Below are positions 1 to 6,360 of a stretch of 7,937 bases of DNA, piece by piece. Each line of letters begins with the position of its first letter. The first letter of the stretch is position 1. Source of the stretch: Bacteroidales bacterium H10 (GTDB taxonomy: Bacteria; Bacteroidota; Bacteroidia; Bacteroidales; Muribaculaceae); NCBI GenBank assembly GCA_001701295.1, contig DAAV01000086.1, forward strand, positions 22,939-30,875, written 5' to 3'. The notes under the pieces are model-generated. The model was given only the letters and a program-made list of their open reading frames with translations, was not told where the DNA came from and did not search any database. The position numbers were made by a program, and so were the translations under genes.

Positions 1-1114
1 TGGCTCCGAAGTCCGCACCGGCACATACACGCAGTTCATCTATCGACTCACAGTCATAATTTATAACGATTCTCACCGGATTCTTTCCGCCGGAAGCGAC
101 ATAACGGTCTATATCGGCGGCGAGGGTGCCTATCTCTTTTGAATCATCTATGGCAAATTCCACGTAAGGAAGAGTCTTGTCGGCATAATCCCGTGATTTT
201 CCCGGCAGGACCACATCGGGGGTATCGACCTGACGCGCTGCGGCACGCCGCATGACGTGGTCACGCAACATGACAGCCACCGGTATTTCATTTTCCGGAG
301 GCTCGCTCAGCGACACCCGGATAGTGTCTCCGAGTCCCTCATGCAGCAACGCTCCTATGCCTACCGCACTCTTTATTCTTCCATCCTCGGCATCTCCCGC
401 TTCCGTCACTCCGAGATGAAGAGGAAAATCCATTCCCTCCCTGTTCATGACTTCGGCAAGCAGACGCACGGTCTCGACCATGACTACCGTGTTGGAAGCC
501 TTGATGGATATTACTATATCATTGAAATTCACCTCCCGGGCTATCCGGAGGAATTCCATAACGGATTCGACCATTCCCGCCGGAGTATCGCCATATCTGC
601 TCATTATACGGTCTGACAGAGAACCGTGATTCACCCCGAGACGGACAGCGGTAGAGTTTTCCCGACATAAATCGAGAAACGGCACCAGACTTTTCCTTAT
701 TCTCCCGATCTCTTCGGCATATTCCTCATCGGTAAATTCCAGTTTACGGAATGTTCTGGCGGCATCGACAAAGTTCCCCGGATTTATCCTGACCTTGTCA
801 GAAGTCCTGGCCGCCTCGAAAGCAGCCTTAGGATTGAAATGCACGTCGGCGGAAACCGGTACGCCGCATCCCATGGCTTCCAGTACACGCTTTATGTCTG
901 CCATATTGGCAGCCTCGCGGACACCCTGCGTGGTGAGACGCACAAGTTCCCCTCCGGCATCGGCTATCGCCTTTGCCTGACGGGCGGAAGCCTCGGTATC
1001 GAGCGTCGACGTATTGGTCATGGACTGTATAAGCACAGGTGCGTTCCCTCCGATAACGGCGTTGCCGACTTTGACCGGACGCGACTTACGGCGGATATAA
1101 TTATAAGCGAACAT
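1..1114 (-). CDS. ispG: IspG (GcpE), 4-hydroxy-3-methylbut-2-enyl diphosphate synthase, N-terminal 371 residues (cut by window edge)
   Basis: This cytoplasmic enzyme of the MEP isoprenoid pathway reductively opens the ring of methylerythritol cyclodiphosphate to give HMBPP, using a [4Fe-4S] cluster. The frame is open from the ATG at 1114 to the window edge. The TIM-barrel motifs appear in order: QSMTNT (residues 30-35), SADVHFNP (88-95), RINPGN (109-114), RLGVNHGSL (158-166), TEAG (237-240) and GIGALLHEGLGDTIRVSL (252-269). After the barrel the protein continues for about 100 residues without reaching the cluster-binding cysteines. In short bacterial IspG the Cys domain follows the barrel almost directly, so this is probably the long, plant-like form with an inserted domain usual in Bacteroidetes. 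The cysteines and C-terminus lie outside the window. The start sits 27 nt after the stop of the PAP2-like gene with no clear Shine-Dalgarno, so it is probably the third gene of that operon. The family call is very secure; the long form is an inference. Confidence 0.96.
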   Translation of the reverse strand, partial: MFAYNYIRRKSRPVKVGNAVIGGNAPVLIQSMTNTSTLDTEASARQAKAIADAGGELVRLTTQGVREAANMADIKRVLEAMGCGVPVSADVHFNPKAAFEAARTSDKVRINPGNFVDAARTFRKLEFTDEEYAEEIGRIRKSLVPFLDLCRENSTAVRLGVNHGSLSDRIMSRYGDTPAGMVESVMEFLRIAREVNFNDIVISIKASNTVVMVETVRLLAEVMNREGMDFPLHLGVTEAGDAEDGRIKSAVGIGALLHEGLGDTIRVSLSEPPENEIPVAVMLRDHVMRRAAARQVDTPDVVLPGKSRDYADKTLPYVEFAIDDSKEIGTLAADIDRYVASGGKNPVRIVINYDCESIDELRVCAGADFGA

Positions 1115-1141
1115 AAAAAGATGTTAAAAACATAAATTTTG

Positions 1142-1924
1142 TCAGAACGACATCATGAAAAATACACTGCAGAATCCCACGGCATATCCGGCGAGAACCT
1201 GCATCAGAGTGTGACGGCCGAGCCAGATACGGGCGGAGCCGAGCATTCCTGCCAGTCCGATGGAGACGATAAGCCACCACTGGGTGGCGGGAGACATATA
1301 GTCGCCGGCCATAAACATGCGCAGCAACAATGCCACGATTCCGGCAATTCCGGCCGCATGCACGGAGATTTTCCACCAACGGTTGACAATGACTTCAATG
1401 ATACCGGCTGCGGCACCTCCGAAAAAGAACATGACAAGCCATGTCGGAGCTCCCTTGAAATGCATGAAAAGAGCCGTACCTATAAGACAGGCTATACAGA
1501 CTATGTAGGGTATGAAACGTTCCTGCTGCCCGTTGAGTCCTACATCCTGCACGAGTCCGAGTTTTTTAAGCAACAACACGAGCAGCGAGGGTATCACAAC
1601 ATTGAATCCGAGTACGATTGCCGTGAAGGTAAGCCGCACACTGAAGTCAGTGAACGAAAGGATCGAAAGTCCGAAAGCCAGCATTATGCCGTAGACCGGC
1701 ATAAGCAACGGCACAAGCACCCATGAAAGGAAATGAGACAGCTGCGTGATTCCGGCTTCCAATTCAGATGGCGGCAGATCCGGCTCATGAACTGCCTCGG
1801 ACGACGGTTCAGGGCACGACTCCGGAGATGAATCCGCAGCGGTGCTTTCAGAAAATACGGGGGAATCATCTCCATCATCATCAAGATGAGATTTGGGATA
1901 GTATGACGATGTATCAAGTTTCAT
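1142..1924 (-). CDS. Divergent PAP2-superfamily integral membrane protein with acidic N-terminal tail
   Basis: This 260-residue protein begins with about 55 hydrophilic residues rich in Asp, Glu, Ser and Pro (DDDGDD at 16-20), probably disordered and cytoplasmic. Five to seven hydrophobic segments follow, roughly at 65-90, 97-120, 138-155, 160-180, 186-203, 213-229 and 242-258. The arrangement fits PAP2 membrane phosphatases, which remove phosphate from lipid phosphates or diphosphates. The hallmarks are altered: ERFIPY (135-140) sits where KX6RP is expected, KISVHAAG (185-192) replaces PSGH, and ARIWLGRHTLMQVLAG (231-246) keeps the Arg and His of the third motif but has Ala for Ser and Gln for Asp. 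A similar variant is, to my recollection, common in Bacteroidetes. Catalysis is therefore uncertain. The gene starts 6 nt after the upstream pseudouridine synthase gene and precedes ispG, which makes an isoprenoid-phosphate substrate attractive but unproven. Confidence 0.72.
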   Translation of the reverse strand: MKLDTSSYYPKSHLDDDGDDSPVFSESTAADSSPESCPEPSSEAVHEPDLPPSELEAGITQLSHFLSWVLVPLLMPVYGIMLAFGLSILSFTDFSVRLTFTAIVLGFNVVIPSLLVLLLKKLGLVQDVGLNGQQERFIPYIVCIACLIGTALFMHFKGAPTWLVMFFFGGAAAGIIEVIVNRWWKISVHAAGIAGIVALLLRMFMAGDYMSPATQWWLIVSIGLAGMLGSARIWLGRHTLMQVLAGYAVGFCSVFFMMSF

Positions 1925-1930
1925 TTCTGA

Positions 1931-2863
1931 TCAGACATTTTTTTTGCCTCCACGCAAAACCCGTGTAAATTCACGTGGTACGGGCGACACAAAATTCATA
2001 TCTTTTTTAGTCACGGGATGTGCGAACCGCAATGTCTGAGCATGAAGGGCAAGACGGTTGATCGGGCTTGTCTGAGCTCCATATTTGCGGTCACCCGCTA
2101 TCGGATGGCCCATATCCGAGGCATGGACTCGAATCTGATTTTTCCGGCCTGTGTCGAGCGAGAAATGAGCAAGCGTATATCCGTTGCCGCGTGCCATGAC
2201 TTTATAATGCGTGACTGCAAGACGCCCCTCGCCCGGCACATCCGTGGAATAGACCACAAATCTTGAATTCTCCGTCAGACGGCTTTTGACATAGCCTTTG
2301 TCCTGCTCGAGATAGCCTTCGAGAACAGCTACATAAAGCCGTTCAAGAATTATATTGTTCCAGTTGTGGCGCAATACCTCGTTGGCGCGCTCGCTTTTGG
2401 CAAACATCATAAGTCCGGTAGTATGCCGGTCAAGACGATGGACCACCCACAGCTTATTGCGAGAATCGACGCTTTTCACATATGCGCGCATTATGTCATA
2501 TGCATTCTCCTCACGTTTGTGGCTGTTGGTAGCGACCGACAGCATTCCATATCCCTTGTTGATAACCAACACATCGTCATCTTCATAGACAAGTTCTATG
2601 CGCTTGTGGCTGAATACAGGGAAAGGACGGGAAAGATTGACTCTTACCTCTCCTCCGGGAGGCACCGGCGCATCGAACGCTTTCGACACATTGCCGTCGA
2701 CCATCAGATGGCCGTAGCGCAACCATTTCTTGACATCATTGCGCTTGACGTCATGCATTACCGAGATTACAAACTCCATCAACGGAGTCGTCTCCACGCT
2801 TCTGTTCACATATGTCAGAATCCGGTCCTCTATGTACGACCTTTTCTTATCGTTGCTGTTCAT
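1931..2863 (-). CDS. RluA-family RNA pseudouridine synthase with S4 domain
   Basis: The enzyme isomerises specific uridines to pseudouridine in structured RNA, usually 23S rRNA or tRNA. Residues from about 28 to 75 resemble an S4 RNA-binding domain (DVKKWLRYGHLMVDG). The catalytic domain follows, with HRLDRHTTGLMMFAK at 142-156, where Asp145 is the expected catalytic residue. The later family motifs are also present: TGRKNQIRVHASDMGHPIAG at 238-257 and RLALHAQTLRFAHPVT at 270-285. The length of 310 residues is normal. The exact target (RluD-, RluC- or TruC-like) cannot be read from the sequence, so no symbol is given. The ATG at 2863 leaves a leader of about 45 nt after a good -7 box. The gene is first in a probable operon with the PAP2-like gene 6 nt downstream. 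Family call secure, substrate unknown. Confidence 0.94.
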   Translation of the reverse strand: MNSNDKKRSYIEDRILTYVNRSVETTPLMEFVISVMHDVKRNDVKKWLRYGHLMVDGNVSKAFDAPVPPGGEVRVNLSRPFPVFSHKRIELVYEDDDVLVINKGYGMLSVATNSHKREENAYDIMRAYVKSVDSRNKLWVVHRLDRHTTGLMMFAKSERANEVLRHNWNNIILERLYVAVLEGYLEQDKGYVKSRLTENSRFVVYSTDVPGEGRLAVTHYKVMARGNGYTLAHFSLDTGRKNQIRVHASDMGHPIAGDRKYGAQTSPINRLALHAQTLRFAHPVTKKDMNFVSPVPREFTRVLRGGKKNV

Positions 2864-2876
2864 GTCTGCGTATGAT

Positions 2877-2905
2877 CGCGGAATCCGCCATGCGCGGCAT
2901 CCGCC
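2877..2905 (-). repeat. Tandem 13-bp palindromic repeats in the leader of the pseudouridine synthase gene
   Basis: On the plus strand CGCGGAATCCGCC (2877-2889) and CGCGGCATCCGCC (2893-2905) are direct repeats with one mismatch, separated by 3 bp. Each is also an inverted repeat: GCGGA-A-TCCGC in the first and GCGG-CAT-CCGC in the second. They lie between the expected transcription start and the start codon. They could be a double operator site or alternative RNA hairpins. The function is unknown. Confidence 0.6.
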
Positions 2906-2915
2906 AATTATTATG

Positions 2916-2923
2916 CAAAGTTA
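2916..2923 (-). promoter_or_regulatory. Probable promoter -7 box for the pseudouridine synthase operon
   Basis: Read on the minus strand this is TAACTTTG, an exact match to the Bacteroidetes -7 consensus TAnnTTTG. It lies about 50 nt upstream of the ATG at 2863, so transcription would start near 2909-2911. I see no good TTTG element at the usual 19-21 nt upstream, so the promoter is supported by one element only. Confidence 0.5.
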
Positions 2924-2961
2924 ATAAACTATCAACAAATAACTCTGCATTAAGTCAATTT

Positions 2962-4269
2962 TTATTGCACTAATTTATGAAAGGAAAGCCTCCTGCCGGA
3001 TGCTTCTCTCAGCAACGCGTGTCCGAAACGGCATTCGAGACACCGGTGACGGTCGCAATATTCACGCCTCAGCTGTAGCAATGCCTGTGAATCCGTGGCG
3101 CATGAGCACCGGATACCTGCTTTCTGCCACTTGCGTATGACGGAATTGTTTTCTGCCTCCAGCCCGCTCCATATGTCAAGACCTCTACCGGCGGTGTCCG
3201 CATCGCCCTGATATGCGCCATAGGCATAGATCAGAGGTGCTGCAAAATTTATCAGCAGCAGGTCAATATTGTTTTCTGACAGTCCCGCAGGCAGATGATT
3301 ACCCGGCACATCGAAATCAAAATGATCCAGCCAGTATCCGTCGAGCGTCCAGTCAAAACATTTTCTCATCTCTTCAATACGGCAATTCCGGTCAATGACA
3401 CGCGACAACAAAGAGAATCCGCCCTTTAGCGCACGTGCAAGCAAAGCGATCCTTCGTGTAGGAAAATTCTGCGGTCTTGTTCTTGCGAATTTCCATATAT
3501 CCCTTTTCAGAGGCCGGAGTCCATATTTGCGGGCAAGGAAAAAATATTCCCGACAAAGTCTCTGATAATATTCATCAAATATGTGGATCGATGTATCGAG
3601 CATACCCGCCTGACCGAACAATACTGCCTCAAGCTGCATGATATCGTCGGAATGCCTGGCCATGACGCGCAATGGCACCGAACGGCCCAGCATCTCAAAC
3701 GGATCGCTGTTGAGGCCGAAACCCAAAGCCCGTGCCAACACCACGAAGCATACCCGTTCCCAATCGCCGTCAAGATAGTCTAATGCATCAAGTATTCTCC
3801 GCGATTTAGTCTGCATACGCTCCACAGCAAGAGAATCAAGCCAGTCGGTCACTAAAAGAGAAGGGAGAGCGGAAAGAAGAGCCTCGCATGCACTATCGTT
3901 TATATTTTCCGAAAGCCGGGCATATAACTGTACGAACGATTCGGGAAAAGTCGCTATGACCTGCGGTATCCTCTTACCGTTTTTATCAGTGATTACCGAA
4001 TCGTTTATTCCTACCACATGGAGTATCACACTGTCATATGCCGCATCGCGGTCATGTCCGTGCCGGATCCAGTCAGACGCCCGCACATGAATCTCGACAT
4101 TTCCGCACCATTCCTGACCGTCGACACGTATTCTGGCGGCCGAGAAGTCGGGACCCGCGTCATTATTGTGAATTCCGGGACAGACAACCTCTATTTCACG
4201 ACCATCGACAGTGACGATATTTTCGCCAAGCAGACGGTGTTTCCAGAGATAGTGATAAAGCAACTCCAT
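2962..4269 (-). CDS. DUF2851 family protein
   Basis: This 435-residue soluble protein belongs to the DUF2851 family, widespread in Bacteroidetes and functionally uncharacterised. Family signatures recognised are LYHYLWKHRLL (4-14), GPDFSAARI (39-47), GNVEIHVRASDWIRHGHDRD (56-75), the central FARTRPQNFPTRRIALLA (261-278), and SENNIDLLLINFAAPLIYAYG (331-351). The C-terminus has a cysteine cluster: YCDRHRCLEC gives Cys405, Cys410 and Cys413, with Cys388 and Cys390 just before. The spacing of Asp41, Glu59 and His61 followed by a beta-strand-like VILHVV (81-86) resembles a PD-(D/E)XK nuclease core, but this is my inference and not an established activity. No signal peptide or membrane segment is visible. 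It is transcribed from its own strong promoter. It ends 98 bp before the next gene on the same strand with no terminator that I can see, so read-through into that gene is possible. Confidence 0.9.
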   Translation of the reverse strand: MELLYHYLWKHRLLGENIVTVDGREIEVVCPGIHNNDAGPDFSAARIRVDGQEWCGNVEIHVRASDWIRHGHDRDAAYDSVILHVVGINDSVITDKNGKRIPQVIATFPESFVQLYARLSENINDSACEALLSALPSLLVTDWLDSLAVERMQTKSRRILDALDYLDGDWERVCFVVLARALGFGLNSDPFEMLGRSVPLRVMARHSDDIMQLEAVLFGQAGMLDTSIHIFDEYYQRLCREYFFLARKYGLRPLKRDIWKFARTRPQNFPTRRIALLARALKGGFSLLSRVIDRNCRIEEMRKCFDWTLDGYWLDHFDFDVPGNHLPAGLSENNIDLLLINFAAPLIYAYGAYQGDADTAGRGLDIWSGLEAENNSVIRKWQKAGIRCSCATDSQALLQLRREYCDRHRCLECRFGHALLREASGRRLSFHKLVQ

Positions 4270-4305
4270 AAAGAGAGATTAAGAAGACATATTCTTTCCC
4301 ATCAA

Positions 4306-4336
4306 CAAATTTATTCAAAATGTTTGAATCAACAAA
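4306..4336 (-). promoter_or_regulatory. Promoter of the DUF2851 gene
   Basis: Read on the minus strand, TTTG (4336-4333) is followed after exactly 19 nt by TAAATTTG (4313-4306). Both elements and the spacing match the Bacteroidetes vegetative promoter consensus. The transcript would begin near 4300, giving a leader of about 30 nt before the ATG at 4269. Confidence 0.75.
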
Positions 4337-4494
4337 ATATCGGTAAGACTATTTTAATTTGCATTTATATTCAACATTTTAACTATATCCTTAAAAATGT
4401 TAACTTTAAATATTCTGTCTCGACATAATATTAAATAATGTTAATTTTTCTAATTTTGCATAATTTTCATACAATTTATAAGCGGATTTTTCCG
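4337..4494. other. AT-rich divergent intergenic stretch without a gene
   Basis: This part of the 475-bp gap between the DUF2851 and rubrerythrin genes is very AT-rich and has no credible coding frame. A second match to the -7 consensus, TAATTTTG at 4451-4458 on the plus strand, lacks a -33 partner. I see no clear hairpin or repeat here. Confidence 0.5.
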
Positions 4495-4502
4495 TATATT
4501 TG
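4495..4502 (+). promoter_or_regulatory. -7 box of a plus-strand promoter upstream of the terminator and rubrerythrin
   Basis: TATATTTG matches TAnnTTTG exactly and would start a transcript near 4507-4510. No convincing TTTG is found 19-21 nt upstream. The transcript would meet the hairpin at 4544-4576 within about 70 nt. Confidence 0.5.
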
Positions 4503-4507
4503 CAGTG

Positions 4508-4581
4508 TGTTTTTCATAGTATTAAATTAAGATTAAGGTTTCGGTCTACTTCTTTGGGAAAAGGGGTAGACTTTTTAATTT
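4508..4581 (+). ncRNA. Candidate small RNA or attenuated leader, about 70 nt
   Basis: A -7 box (4495-4502) and a strong terminator (4544-4576) delimit a short transcript without an open reading frame of note. It is either a free-standing small RNA or a leader whose terminator limits read-through into rubrerythrin, whose ATG is 169 nt past the hairpin. No known RNA family was recognised. Both ends are inferred. Confidence 0.35.
4544..4576 (+). terminator. Intrinsic terminator upstream of rubrerythrin
   Basis: Positions 4544-4555 pair with 4560-4571 in a 12-bp stem (two G-U pairs) closed by the GNRA-type loop GGGA (4556-4559) and followed by five T (4572-4576), then AATTT. The T tract is only on the plus-strand side, so it acts on plus-strand transcripts. 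It follows no gene, which is unusual. Confidence 0.65.
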
Positions 4582-4671
4582 GCACATATACAATTAGTTA
4601 CGCGGCTCAAAATATTTATTTCAACCAAATTGCCTCCACAAGTGTTTAAACCTGTGAAAAGAGCGCATACC

Positions 4672-4698
4672 GGCTGTCTTCTGACCGAAGTTTCAGCC
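4672..4698 (+). other. Predicted hairpin in the rubrerythrin leader
   Basis: GGCTG (4672-4676) pairs with CAGCC (4694-4698). Inside it CTTC (4678-4681) pairs with GAAG (4687-4690) around the loop TGACC. There is no T tract after it, so it is not a terminator. It may be a stabilising or regulatory leader structure. Confidence 0.3.
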
Positions 4699-4744
4699 CG
4701 TCATACGTTCTGATAATACTTAAACCTTATATATAATTAATATT

Positions 4745-5332
4745 ATGGCTACACAAAAAAGTCTTGTGGGCACGAGGACTCAAGTTAATCTGGCCAACGC
4801 ATATGTCTCGGAATCGTGCGCCTACACACGCTACACGTTCTTTGCCCAGGCCGCGCAGAAGGAGTCATACTTCCAATATGCCAACATACTCAACGAGACT
4901 GCGGCAAATGAACTGAGACATGCCAAGATTTTCCTTAAATTTCTTGACGAGGGCGGCTGCAAAACCGATCCGATTTCGATCGATGCCGGTGTGATCGGCA
5001 AGACTGTCGATAATCTGAAAGTAGCTGCTGAAGAGGAAAGAGTCGAGGGAGTCGAACAGTATACCGAATCTGCAAAAGTCGCCGATGAAGAAGGCTTCTC
5101 AGAAATTGCCAAACGCTTCAAAGAAATCGCGGAAATAGAGCAGCGCCACAGAGACCGCTTTGACAAGATGATCAAACGCATCGAAGACGGTACTGTATGG
5201 AAAAGCGACAAGCCTATAAAATGGCAGTGTCTGGTTTGCGGATATATCTATGAAGGCACCACTCCTCCCGAAAAATGTCCTGCCTGCCAGCATCCGTATC
5301 AGCACTTTGAGCGTGAGGAAGACAACGTCTGA
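4745..5332 (+). CDS. rbr: Rubrerythrin (diiron plus rubredoxin domains)
   Basis: Rubrerythrin reduces hydrogen peroxide to water in the cytoplasm of anaerobes, fed with electrons through an NAD(P)H oxidoreductase or rubredoxin. The first ~150 residues form the four-helix diiron domain with the expected carboxylate and histidine ligands: Glu23 in YVSESCAYTRY, Glu56-x-x-His59 in NELRHA, the Glu98/Glu101/Glu104 region in EEERVEGVEQY, and Glu132-x-x-His135 in EIEQRH. The C-terminal rubredoxin domain has both Cys pairs, CLVC (162-165) followed by GYIYEG, and CPAC (178-181). The length of 195 residues is typical, so the protein looks complete. The start is preceded by an AT-rich stretch with no Shine-Dalgarno, as usual in this phylum. 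The long leader contains a terminator hairpin and an inverted repeat, which hint at control, perhaps by oxidative stress (inference). Confidence 0.97.
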   Translation: MATQKSLVGTRTQVNLANAYVSESCAYTRYTFFAQAAQKESYFQYANILNETAANELRHAKIFLKFLDEGGCKTDPISIDAGVIGKTVDNLKVAAEEERVEGVEQYTESAKVADEEGFSEIAKRFKEIAEIEQRHRDRFDKMIKRIEDGTVWKSDKPIKWQCLVCGYIYEGTTPPEKCPACQHPYQHFEREEDNV

Positions 5333-5424
5333 CGATGCACGACAGAGACATGTTTCCATTACAGAATATGATTCCTGTCATTCCTCTATTATAAAAACTG
5401 TTTAAGAATTAGATAGTCTCCTTC

Positions 5425-5461
5425 GGGGCAGGCATATCCGCACGATACGCCTGCCCCTTTT
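5425..5461 (+). terminator. Intrinsic terminator after rubrerythrin
   Basis: GGGGCAGGC (5425-5433) pairs perfectly with GCCTGCCCC (5449-5457) and is followed by TTTT (5458-5461). It lies 93 nt after the rubrerythrin stop codon and probably ends that transcript. That would give recO its own promoter, which I cannot identify with confidence. Confidence 0.7.
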
Positions 5462-5520
5462 CGCATGTTGTCCGACAATAAATCCCGACTCTTATCATAA
5501 AATTGCAATCTCTCCTTCAC

Positions 5521-5535
5521 CGTCTTGGAAAGACG
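5521..5535. repeat. Perfect inverted repeat upstream of recO
   Basis: CGTCTT and AAGACG form a 6-bp perfect inverted repeat around GGA, about 75 bp before the recO start. It could be a protein-binding site or small hairpin. No function is evident. Confidence 0.3.
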
Positions 5536-5611
5536 CTGCTCCGGGAGAGAGGGCGGGGCTGATAATTCAACGGGATTGTACAAATGCGTGTCGATGGCGC
5601 GTTAATGTAAT

Positions 5612-6343
5612 ATGGCTATAGAGAAGATAACCGGGATAGTGACCGATGTGATCAAGTATTCGGACAAGCACAATGTCATTACTCTGTTCACACGCGACCA
5701 GGGGCGCGTGTCGCTACTGTCGTCTGCCGGAAACAGCAAGTCCGCGCGTATGCGCAACGCTTCGCTGATGCCGCTTTCCGTTATCTCGGCCGACATAAAT
5801 TTCAACCCGACCCGCGATCTGCAGTTCCTCGGCAAGTTCTCGCGGGAAATACTCTGGAAAGATATTTATTTCAATCCCGTAAAGAGCGCAATCGGAATAT
5901 TTCTTGCGGAGTTTCTTAATTCCTACCTCCGGCAGTCCCCTCCTGACCCGCGGCTATGGGATTTCATAATTCATGCAGTAAATTGCCTTGACCGCAGAAA
6001 GAAAGGACTCGCCAATTTTCATATCGCATTTCTCATAGACTTTCTCAGCTACGCCGGCATACGTCCCGACCTGTCGGACTGGCGCGACGACGCATGGTTC
6101 GATATGCAGGGCGGATCAATGACGGTGTTCCTTCCCGCACACCGCAACTATCTCACCCCGTCGCAGGCGTCCGTTCTTCCTATGCTCGCACGGATGAACC
6201 TGCGCACTTCTTCAATATTTAGATTTTCCGCGTCCCAAAGGCGGGAATTGCTCAGCCGTCTCCTTCAATATTATTCACTTCATTTTCCGGGCCTATCCAA
6301 CTTGAAATCACCTGCCATCCTCTCAGAAGTCTTCAACAGCTGA
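5612..6343 (+). CDS. recO: RecO, DNA repair and recombination mediator
   Basis: RecO works with RecR (and RecF) to load RecA on single-stranded DNA coated with SSB in gap repair, and it can anneal complementary strands. Residues 1-80 fit the N-terminal OB fold (GIVTDVIKYSDKHNVITLFT at 8-27, then GRVSLL). The rest fits the helical C-terminal domain, with FHIAFLIDFLSYAGIRPDLS at 136-155 and the end motif YSLHFPGLSNLKSPAILSEV at 221-240. At 243 residues it is of normal length. It has a single cysteine (Cys125), so the Cys4 zinc site found in some RecO proteins is absent. The ATG at 5612 starts directly with the OB-fold strand typical of the family. The stop codon is 7 nt from the stop of the convergent hydrolase gene. 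Confidence 0.93.
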   Translation: MAIEKITGIVTDVIKYSDKHNVITLFTRDQGRVSLLSSAGNSKSARMRNASLMPLSVISADINFNPTRDLQFLGKFSREILWKDIYFNPVKSAIGIFLAEFLNSYLRQSPPDPRLWDFIIHAVNCLDRRKKGLANFHIAFLIDFLSYAGIRPDLSDWRDDAWFDMQGGSMTVFLPAHRNYLTPSQASVLPMLARMNLRTSSIFRFSASQRRELLSRLLQYYSLHFPGLSNLKSPAILSEVFNS

Positions 6344-6360
6344 CTCTCTTTCAGTTTTTT
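6338..6360 (+). terminator. Weak possible terminator at the recO 3' end
   Basis: A 6-bp stem (6338-6343 with 6351-6356, one G-U pair) around a 7-nt loop leads into a T run ending at 6360. The stem is weak and overlaps the recO stop and the tail of the convergent hydrolase gene, so this is tentative. Confidence 0.25.

Noticed and set aside
257..1135. Plus-strand open frames (257-616 and 839-1135)
   Set aside because: They are antisense to ispG, which is supported by several diagnostic motifs across the whole stretch.
1139..1726. A 195-codon plus-strand open frame
   Set aside because: It lies opposite the PAP2-like gene, which has membrane segments and recognisable motifs. This frame gives a His- and Glu-rich product with no family resemblance.
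2366..2875. A 169-codon plus-strand open frame
   Set aside because: It is antisense to the clearly identified pseudouridine synthase and has no domain resemblance.
4018..4428. A 136-codon plus-strand open frame
   Set aside because: Most of it is antisense to the start of the DUF2851 gene, and its end runs through that gene's promoter and AT-rich intergenic DNA.
4451..4458. Second -7-like box TAATTTTG in the divergent region
   Set aside because: It has no -33 partner at 19-21 nt and lies in very AT-rich DNA, where such matches occur by chance.
5389..5583. A 64-codon minus-strand frame in the rubrerythrin-recO gap
   Set aside because: It would start with TTG, its end contains the GC-rich terminator hairpin of rubrerythrin, and the product resembles nothing I know. 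A real small protein cannot be fully excluded.
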